From Entamoeba histolytica HM-1:IMSS (lineage: Eukaryota > Evosea > Mastigamoebida > Endamoebidae): DNA of 10,680 nucleotides. A program made the translations under genes and the position numbers. The stretch spans positions 16,618 through 27,297 of the forward strand of contig NW_001915078.1 in NCBI RefSeq assembly GCF_000208925.1. Reading direction: 5' to 3'. Below the pieces are notes generated by a model. It was not told where the DNA came from, did no database searches, and saw only the letters and a program-made list of their open reading frames with translations. Shown here piece after piece: positions 5,323 to 10,680 of the stretch (its first letter is position 1; every line of letters starts with the position of its first letter).

Positions 5323-6813
5323 TTATTTATTATAAAATTTAATTTTTCCATTTATTGTTTTAAAATGATTAATTTTATCATCATCAGGTGATACTCTAAG
5401 TAATACCTTTTCATAATCAGCACGTTTATCACTTATTCCCCATTGTTTTAATTGTTTATAAACATTCTTCATTACTTCAAATCTATCTTGTCCGCTTTGT
5501 ACTTTATTAAAATGAGGTTGTTTATATAAATATTGATGTAATCCTCTTCTTTCAAAATCAGATGGTTTAAAGATAGTACCTTTATTATCACTTCTATTTG
5601 TTCTTGCACCAATATGAATTTTATGATAATAATCATCAGAAGAATGTGTACTAATAGCTTCTGGTACTGGAATATATTGCAAACTTTCATATCTTCTCAT
5701 AACATTTGGTTCAAATGCAACATCTTCAATTCTCTTCCATAATTCAGGTGGTAATACACTTCTAATATATTGTTGACTAAAATTCAATTGGTCTAAATCA
5801 TCATCCATTAATTTATGTTGATTAGTCAAATCATTTAATTTATCAACAACAATATCACTAATCGGTTTAATAGCATCCAAATACTTTTGTATAGCCAAAG
5901 GAGCAAGAACACCAGACATTTGATCTACAATTGATGAATCTAAACATTTTTCCCCTTCTGGTGTTGTTTTAAAACAATTTCCATTAACACGAATAACTTT
6001 TCCTTTATACAAAACGGGTAATGTCAAATTTATATCCTCAGGATGAGTAAGATAATACAAAGCTAATTCTTTCTCTCCAAAAATAGTAGAAATATATTTA
6101 TCAACAATTTCAGGTCTATTCTGAATTGCCATCTTAATTAATTCAAGTGCAGTATTCTTCTCAAATAAATCTCCTTGTTTGTATCTCTTTTCCAAATATT
6201 TATATAAATTGTTTCCTTTTATTGCCTCATTAAACTCTTTGAATTCTTTAATATTAAAAATGGAAGAAACACCAAAAGCTTTTGCAATATCAGTAAAATA
6301 TCTCGAACCATATTTTTTATATCCATCAACAATCCCTCGAATCAATGAAACATCTAAACGAGCAGATGGATCAAAAAGACTCTTACCATCTGTCATTTCC
6401 CAAAATTTATCTTTTATAAAATCTTTAATAATTGTTACTGGTTTCTTCTCTTCAATAAAATTATCAACTACATCAATAACACCTTTTACTTTACTTTGTA
6501 AATCTTCAGAATCAATTACTTTCTTTACATTTGGTAAAGATGGAATATACTTCTTTATTTTTTCTTTATCAAATATTTTCCCACCATCATACTTAGAAGT
6601 ACTAAATGGTTTATATTTTGAACTATCAACTCTCCTAGAATTATCAAAAGGACGAATACTTAGTGGATTAGTTCTGTTAGAAATACTAAAAGGATGATAT
6701 TTCTGTTGATTACTTCTTCGTATTCCATCATAATTAAATCGTATAGATCCATATGAACCATATCTTCTTTTATGAAGATTTAATCGTTGTTTTCTCTTCT
6801 TAACCAAACACAT
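5323..6813 (-). CDS. 496-residue putative virion protein with KRRYGSYGSI motif
   Basis: I do not recognise a family. The N-terminus is strongly basic (MCLVKKRKQR), then KRRYGSYGSI (15-24), matching KRKWGSYGSI of the 3448 product. Residues 38-72 carry short repeats: KYHPFS, SIRPFD, KYKPFS. From about residue 85 the protein is mostly helical with few low-complexity parts; two Cys in NCFKTTPEGEKCLD might pair. The C-terminal third holds PPELWKRIED and a long soluble segment. There is no Walker motif, protease triad or evident membrane span. The start is the first ATG, 6 nt after a T-rich tract. It follows the membrane-protein gene on the same strand with 12 nt between them. A minor capsid or internal virion role is the best guess from context. 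Confidence 0.7.
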   Translation of the reverse strand: MCLVKKRKQRLNLHKRRYGSYGSIRFNYDGIRRSNQQKYHPFSISNRTNPLSIRPFDNSRRVDSSKYKPFSTSKYDGGKIFDKEKIKKYIPSLPNVKKVIDSEDLQSKVKGVIDVVDNFIEEKKPVTIIKDFIKDKFWEMTDGKSLFDPSARLDVSLIRGIVDGYKKYGSRYFTDIAKAFGVSSIFNIKEFKEFNEAIKGNNLYKYLEKRYKQGDLFEKNTALELIKMAIQNRPEIVDKYISTIFGEKELALYYLTHPEDINLTLPVLYKGKVIRVNGNCFKTTPEGEKCLDSSIVDQMSGVLAPLAIQKYLDAIKPISDIVVDKLNDLTNQHKLMDDDLDQLNFSQQYIRSVLPPELWKRIEDVAFEPNVMRRYESLQYIPVPEAISTHSSDDYYHKIHIGARTNRSDNKGTIFKPSDFERRGLHQYLYKQPHFNKVQSGQDRFEVMKNVYKQLKQWGISDKRADYEKVLLRVSPDDDKINHFKTINGKIKFYNK

Positions 6814-6819
6814 TAAAAT

Positions 6820-6832
6820 AAAAAGTTAATTA
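6820..6832 (-). promoter_or_regulatory. Junction motif TAATTAACTTTTT before the 496-residue gene
   Basis: On the minus strand TAATTAACTTTTT spans the stop codon of the membrane-protein gene and lies just before the next ATG (6813). It matches the junctions at 3403-3420 and 7911-7926, suggesting a common gene-end plus gene-start signal in the right-hand, virion-gene half. Confidence 0.4.
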
Positions 6833-7050
6833 GGAATTAAAGTTTTTACTACTTCTAATACTTCTTCTACTGCATTCATAACATTCCCCTGTCTTCTACT
6901 TTCAAAAAATGCAAAGAAACAACTAGCTATTAATAATATACATGATAATAGAAGCATGACTATTTTACGGATAATATTCCATGTACTTTCTTTAAACACT
7001 TCTTCTGTACATTTAGACGAGTGATTAGAATCACTGGAGTCTGCACTCAT
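6826..7050 (-). CDS. Small single-span membrane protein
   Basis: 74 residues: a Ser/Asp-rich hydrophilic N-terminus (1-25), a hydrophobic span at about 29-49 (IVMLLLSCILLIASCFFAFF), a short basic stop (ESRR, 50-53), then a C-terminal amphipathic helix (VMNAVEEVLEVVKTLIP). No family is recognised; it could be a viroporin, a virion membrane anchor or a membrane-perturbing entry or exit factor. The ATG at 7048-7050 is 3 nt from the divergent ATG of the capsid-like gene at 7054. Its upstream region, inside that gene, has AATATAAAGA (7071-7080) and ATGAACTG (7064-7071) on the minus strand, like a TATA box and GAAC element. Confidence 0.65.
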   Translation of the reverse strand: MSADSSDSNHSSKCTEEVFKESTWNIIRKIVMLLLSCILLIASCFFAFFESRRQGNVMNAVEEVLEVVKTLIPN

Positions 7051-7053
7051 ATT

Positions 7054-7914
7054 ATGAATTATTCAGTTCATCTTTATATTCAAATGATCCGTTCTAGAAA
7101 TAACTGTCCTAATAATACACATGAAGTAGAATTTGTATTTAATACCCCTATTGAAATTATATTAAATAGAGGAATGGGTGTATATACAACTTCTCTTTTT
7201 AATTTACTCTTCAATAATACTAATTATAAATCATTCTGTAATTGTTTTAAAAGAGTTAAAATATTTAAAGCATTGATTAGTCTCTCAATAGGAGAAATAA
7301 ATGTAGAAGAAATAGGATTAAATTTTCCTATTGTTAGTACTACATGGTTTCAGACATATATTCGTTCCAATATTGATCAAGACACTGCTGATGACAAAGA
7401 TATAAATAAAGTAATTAATATGATTAATTCAAGTACTCATTTACAACAACAAGTCTATTATCCAGGTGGAGCATTTCAAATTAATAGTATTATTAAAGCT
7501 ATGACATTACAAGAACAAAACTATTATGGACCTACTAGAGTAGAAGGATATTGGAAATATGATTCACCTGAACTTCAACCATTTACAAATGAAAATGTAA
7601 GTATTCCTTTTTATCCATGGTACTTCATAGGAGTAGAAACACCAAATAACAATGATAATAAAAGTATTAAATTCAATTGTCAATGGTATATCACTGTTCA
7701 TTTTGATAGATATATTTGCACTCCAATAGAAGAAGAACAAACAATGAATTTACTTGATTTAAATGTCAATTTAACTAATGAAGAAATCAAACAAAGAGAA
7801 ACACTCACATATCAAGCAGAAAACAATTCAGCATATGAAAAAGTAACTATAGCATTTCCAGAAAAAGAAGAATCTACATTTATTTTAATTATAAAAGATA
7901 AACAAATATATTAA
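7054..7914 (+). CDS. Second capsid-like (jelly-roll) protein, paralog of the main capsid
   Basis: 286 residues from ATG 7054 (ATG 7084 is an alternative; a GTG at 7021 would overlap the divergent gene). It aligns with the main capsid along the jelly-roll: KRVKIFKALISLSI (66-79) with the capsid's FKIDGV region; NFPIVSTTW (90-98) with its TFPNVITAW; YYPG (135-138) with YYPG, then LQE exactly 17 residues later in both, followed by Y-x-PT-x-V; and FNCQWYITVHFD (207-218) with its FNLTWSWVVSL strand. It lacks the arginine arm and the long C-terminal region. This points to an ancient capsid duplication, with this copy perhaps a minor, vertex or penton-like subunit. Homology is judged by eye. Confidence 0.65.
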   Translation: MNYSVHLYIQMIRSRNNCPNNTHEVEFVFNTPIEIILNRGMGVYTTSLFNLLFNNTNYKSFCNCFKRVKIFKALISLSIGEINVEEIGLNFPIVSTTWFQTYIRSNIDQDTADDKDINKVINMINSSTHLQQQVYYPGGAFQINSIIKAMTLQEQNYYGPTRVEGYWKYDSPELQPFTNENVSIPFYPWYFIGVETPNNNDNKSIKFNCQWYITVHFDRYICTPIEEEQTMNLLDLNVNLTNEEIKQRETLTYQAENNSAYEKVTIAFPEKEESTFILIIKDKQIY

Positions 7915-7926
7915 TTAACTCATTTT
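7911..7926 (+). promoter_or_regulatory. Junction motif TTAATTAACTCATTTTT
   Basis: The stop of the capsid-like gene (TAA 7912-7914) lies inside TTAATTAACT, followed by a T-run and then, 8 nt on, the ATG of the spike-like gene. It matches the 3403-3420 and 6820-6832 junctions. Confidence 0.4.
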
Positions 7927-7934
7927 TATCATTC

Positions 7935-8717
7935 ATGTCTATCATTAACAAGACAACAAAACAAGAAACTTTAATAAGAAAAGATGAAATAAATAAAAAT
8001 ACATTCAAAGTAACAGTAAATACAGATGATGTAACTATCGAAACAACTACAAATGGAATAACAACATTCACCAGTGAAAATTACATTGACCGTATTCAAT
8101 TAATCACTCAAGTACCTGAACCAAAAATACAAACAAAAGCAGTTACTATTACTGAAAATGGTTCATACACTATCAGTCCAGATGATAACCTTGATGCACT
8201 TGATCATGTCTATGTCACTGTAAATGTACCACAATATAAAATAGATTCTATAAAAATAAAGCAAAACGGTACTTATACATTAGCAACAGTAGCACCAGAA
8301 ATAATAAATATTACAGAAGATAACACTAATATTGCAGATTTAATACCAGCAGATGGAAAATTACATAAAGTCATAAATAATAGTACAGAAGAATACATTA
8401 AAATTTATACTACCAAAACAAACAACGAACAATACATATCATTTAAACGTGGAGTTATTGATGACCTCGAAATAACAGAAATAGAAAGTGATGTTGTAAC
8501 TTATTTGCAACAAAATACTCCTCGATATATATTAAAATTGTCTGTAAATTATATAAGTGAAGCGAAGATCGAATTTTGTGAAGGAACAACAGTAGAAAAC
8601 ACAATGGTATTATTTGATTATCAATCATATTATGCTAAATCACAACAGGCATCATCAGCATCTTCGTTAATAACAATACAACATAAAATAATTTCAGAAA
8701 ACTTCCCAATAAAATAA
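7935..8717 (+). CDS. Spike/fibre-like protein with a phage-tail-type beta repeat
   Basis: 260 residues, rich in T, N, I and V, with a beta-strand pattern throughout and no signal peptide. Residues 69-98 carry AVTITENGSYTISPDD followed by LDHVYVTVNV, a repeat type I know from tail, baseplate and receptor-binding proteins of phages of gut Firmicutes and from their surface proteins. A shorter second copy, IKIKQNGTYTL, is at about 106-116. The C-terminal half is less familiar and has a Ser/Ala linker near the end (SQQASSASS). Its place between the capsid paralog and the capsid suggests a virion surface protein for attachment. The repeat implies gene exchange with, or a shared niche with, gut bacteria and phages. 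Start: the only early ATG, 8 nt after a junction motif. Confidence 0.65.
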   Translation: MSIINKTTKQETLIRKDEINKNTFKVTVNTDDVTIETTTNGITTFTSENYIDRIQLITQVPEPKIQTKAVTITENGSYTISPDDNLDALDHVYVTVNVPQYKIDSIKIKQNGTYTLATVAPEIINITEDNTNIADLIPADGKLHKVINNSTEEYIKIYTTKTNNEQYISFKRGVIDDLEITEIESDVVTYLQQNTPRYILKLSVNYISEAKIEFCEGTTVENTMVLFDYQSYYAKSQQASSASSLITIQHKIISENFPIK

Positions 8718-8731
8718 TTAAATTAATTTAA
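8718..8731. terminator. Palindromic bidirectional gene end TTAAATTAATTTAA
   Basis: A perfect 14-nt palindrome directly follows the spike-gene stop (TAA 8715-8717) and contains the capsid-gene stop (8728-8730, minus strand). It presents TTAATTT-type sequence on both strands, so it could act as a 3'-end signal for both convergent genes. Confidence 0.45.
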
Positions 8732-10251
8732 GCACTAATAAGTTTTTGGTTATCATTTGAAAACAATCCAGTAACAAATGTTTTACTAACAAGTACAACC
8801 GGATTCAATACTCCATTTCCTACTGTACCAGCAGCAACTGGTAATGCACCTGAAGCAATAGTAACTGCCGTATCTTCAACTGTTCCACTATAAGCATATA
8901 AAAGAGATCCAATTACATCAGTTGATGCACCAGTAGTAGTTTTAACATTAATTTTAACTTCTGAATTAGCACCAATAGAACTATCAGGTAAGTTAATTCC
9001 ATAAATATCAAATTCATTACTTGCAATAACATAAGTATCAGCATCAGTTGAAATAGTAACAGTATGTGCATTAGTATTAGCATTACCAAATAAATAAGCA
9101 GATATATTATATCCTTTTACTCCAGCACCAAGAGTACCAGCAGTAGCAAATACAACTAAACGTACTCTCATAACACTTGAACTACCTCCATTAATAGTTA
9201 AAGCTTGATTACTTTGAGATGGTTGTTCTATACTAAATTGATCAAAATTCAAATCCATAGCATTAACTTGTGAAATTCCTGCATTATAAAATACATTATT
9301 CAAATACATCTTAAATGAATCAACTGTCCATGTATTAGATGAACTTGATAGTTGTCCACCTGTTGTTTGTACCATTGAAGTATAAATTGGATTATCTGTA
9401 GTAACAACTCCTCCATTGTTAGTTGTAGTCATACTAACAGGAATCATTGCATTATTTGTACCTGATGCAACTGTTCCAGCATTAGTATTAGCATAACCAA
9501 GTGAATTAGCAGCAGGTGTTGGAATAACATCAAGTGTACTTTTTCTCAATCCTCTAAGTGAAACAACCCATGACCATGTTAAATTAAATACAAGTGTTTG
9601 ACATGTAGCTGTTTGATTTCCTAAAAGAACAGAAAGTAAGAAATCAGGATTCCATGCTGCATATAAAGTAGATTCAGTTAATACTTCAGCAGTCTTTACT
9701 GTTGGAAGATAAATACTCTTCTCCTGTAATGAAGATGCAACAAGTCTTCTTGTAATACCCCATCTAGCTCCTGGATAATATGCTCTACTTACTGCACTTG
9801 AATATGAACTTACTTGATAAGGACCTGGTACTATTGGTACATTACTTAATACACCTTGTCCTTCTTGTGTTACTTGACTTGCTACTGCTTTATCTATACC
9901 ATTTCTATCCCATGCAGTGATAACATTAGGAAATGTCATTGCAGCTTGACCAAATGTATTGTAAACAATTTCAGCTGACACTGACACTCCATCTATTTTA
10001 AATTGATCATACATTCCAGCATAATATTGGAAGAATTCCGTGCCGCAAAGCAATTTAGTAACATTCCTTACAGTTGTAGCACCATTAGTATTTGCTGGAA
10101 TAGCTAATTGTACTGTTTCAGTAGCATTCAACACTACTTGAGTTGAATCTCTTTGTTGAAAAGCAGCTTTTAAATTCCCAGCCATAGTACTTCTTAAATT
10201 TCTTCTAGTTGAAGTTGGTCTAGTAGCCGTGGCTCTTCTTGTACGTCTCAT
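8728..10251 (-). CDS. cap: Major capsid protein (CRESS-type jelly roll with long C-terminal extension)
   Basis: 507 residues. The first 20 carry eight Arg (MRRTRRATAT...RR), the usual genome-binding arm. A jelly-roll follows at about 35-240 with landmarks YDQFKIDGV (81-89), ITAWDRNG (111-118), RAYYPGARW (156-164) and FNLTWSWVVSL (222-232); the first two are typical of circo-like and other CRESS virus capsids. Residues 241-507 are a separate beta-rich region, high in S, T, G, N and A, perhaps a protruding domain, which makes the protein longer than most CRESS capsids. It looks richer in GC than its neighbours. TATTTAAAC (10285-10293, minus strand) lies 33 nt before the ATG. It converges on the spike gene with 10 nt between the two stop codons. 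Confidence 0.85.
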   Translation of the reverse strand: MRRTRRATATRPTSTRRNLRSTMAGNLKAAFQQRDSTQVVLNATETVQLAIPANTNGATTVRNVTKLLCGTEFFQYYAGMYDQFKIDGVSVSAEIVYNTFGQAAMTFPNVITAWDRNGIDKAVASQVTQEGQGVLSNVPIVPGPYQVSSYSSAVSRAYYPGARWGITRRLVASSLQEKSIYLPTVKTAEVLTESTLYAAWNPDFLLSVLLGNQTATCQTLVFNLTWSWVVSLRGLRKSTLDVIPTPAANSLGYANTNAGTVASGTNNAMIPVSMTTTNNGGVVTTDNPIYTSMVQTTGGQLSSSSNTWTVDSFKMYLNNVFYNAGISQVNAMDLNFDQFSIEQPSQSNQALTINGGSSSVMRVRLVVFATAGTLGAGVKGYNISAYLFGNANTNAHTVTISTDADTYVIASNEFDIYGINLPDSSIGANSEVKINVKTTTGASTDVIGSLLYAYSGTVEDTAVTIASGALPVAAGTVGNGVLNPVVLVSKTFVTGLFSNDNQKLISA

Positions 10252-10556
10252 TTATTTCAATAACTCAGTTGAATCTAAATTGGAGTTTAAATAGCTGAAG
10301 CTAGCATGATACATAATATATGATGGATAATGATATCCTGTATTAAAATGATGTATAAACCCGTAAGAAATTAAATAATCGTTTTAGTCGTAATCATAAT
10401 GTGAAGAGGATCACAGTAACACAGTGGATGGGATAACTGAACCTGATTATGATTAAAAAAGATTTTTAATGCTAAAAGGGTCGTAAACTCCCATTATCAA
10501 TACATCTATTATCATTAATCCTTCATCATTAATTTGTGACATGCAGCTGACGTGGC
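10252..10556. other. Noncoding region between capsid gene and telomere-like hairpin
   Basis: About 305 nt with no credible gene. It holds the capsid promoter box, a small imperfect dyad GGATAATGATATCC (about 10324-10337), a direct repeat ATCATTAAT at 10511-10519 and 10525-10533 (14 nt apart), and a locally GC-rich stretch at 10538-10557 containing CAGCTGACGTGGCA directly beside the hairpin. By analogy with parvovirus ends, this last part could hold Rep-binding or packaging signals; that is inference. Confidence 0.5.
10285..10293 (-). promoter_or_regulatory. TATTTAAAC box before the capsid gene
   Basis: On the minus strand TATTTAAAC lies 33 nt before the capsid ATG, like the boxes before 828, 1041, 1752 and 4999. 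A TTGAAATAA segment next to the ATG may be near the transcription start. Confidence 0.5.
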
Positions 10557-10680
10557 ATTTTGTATAATAATTATTGTACCACAATATTATACTAACCACA
10601 ATCGTGCGTAGCACGATATTGCCCCTTCGGGGCAATTGTGGTTAGTATAATATTGTGGTACAATAATTATTATACAAAAT
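10557..10680. repeat. T/Y-shaped terminal palindrome (parvovirus-like telomere)
   Basis: The arms 10557-10602 and 10635-10680 are perfect reverse complements over 46 nt. Between them are two hairpins: ATCGTGC-GTA-GCACGAT (10601-10617, 7-bp stem, 3-nt loop) and ATTGCCCC-TTC-GGGGCAAT (10618-10636, 8-bp stem, 3-nt loop). The fold is a long stem capped by two arms, the A-B-B'-C-C'-A' plan of parvovirus terminal repeats. The stem contains TAATATTGT (10648-10656), seven of nine bases like the geminivirus nick site TAATATTAC. The window ends on the last base of the palindrome, as expected for a genome end. A contig broken at an origin cruciform of a circular genome is the alternative. Confidence 0.85.

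Noticed and set aside
6179..6697. 172-codon plus-strand frame opposite the 496-residue gene
   Set aside because: It is nested wholly antisense inside a longer, better-composed gene, and begins without any of the promoter or junction motifs seen elsewhere.
10453..10635. 60-codon minus-strand frame running out of the terminal palindrome
   Set aside because: Its start and first third lie in the hairpin arms, so its codons are explained by the palindrome.
10557..10680. Ordinary circular-CRESS origin stem-loop
   Set aside because: Such origins have a short stem with the nonanucleotide in the loop; here the stem is 46 bp and the apex holds two further hairpins. A contig break at a palindrome is still possible and is listed as the refuting result.
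1..10680. Polinton, polinton-like virus or tailed phage
   Set aside because: No protein-primed DNA polymerase, packaging ATPase, integrase, maturation protease, terminase or portal is visible. The phage-like signal is limited to a repeat in the spike gene.

Overview
The window reads as one end of an AT-rich genome of a small eukaryote-infecting DNA virus, probably single-stranded and not yet described. It combines parts that are normally found apart. The evidence is: an HUH endonuclease and an SF3 helicase of the CRESS-DNA type, encoded in two overlapping frames; a capsid protein of the CRESS jelly-roll kind; no tRNA, rRNA, bacterial ribosome-binding sites, DNA polymerase, integrase or packaging ATPase; and, at the extreme right edge, a 124-nt structure that folds like a parvovirus telomere (46-bp stem, two internal hairpins). 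The left edge has no such structure and cuts into a gene, so the genome is incomplete there.

Layout. 1-1821: two tandem copies of a convergent two-gene accessory module (a plus-strand coiled-coil/basic-tail protein facing a minus-strand helical protein). 2037-3410: replication genes, HUH then helicase, overlapping by 22 nt. 3448-4932: a very acidic/charged reading frame interrupted by a single in-frame TAA. 4999-5322: a small lysine-tailed protein. 5323-6813 (minus): a 496-residue protein that shares an N-terminal KR-x-(W/Y)-GSYGSI motif with the acidic frame. 6826-7050 (minus): a one-span membrane protein. 7054-7914: a second capsid-like protein that I align to the main capsid. 7935-8717: a spike-like beta protein with a repeat familiar from gut bacterial phage tail proteins. 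8728-10251 (minus): the main capsid with an arginine arm and a long S/T/G/N-rich C-terminal region. 10252-10556: noncoding. 10557-10680: telomere-like hairpin.

Regulation. The motif TATTTAAAC occurs six times, always between genes, and five copies lie 23-33 nt upstream of a start codon. With very short leaders and TAATT/T-rich gene ends, this resembles the core promoter described for Entamoeba histolytica (GTATTTAAA(G/C), plus a GAAC element). I infer an amoeba-like protist host in a gut setting; this is not proven. The left part (accessory modules plus Rep) would handle replication and host interaction; the right part (3448-10251) looks like virion genes. No function is claimed for the unrecognised proteins.
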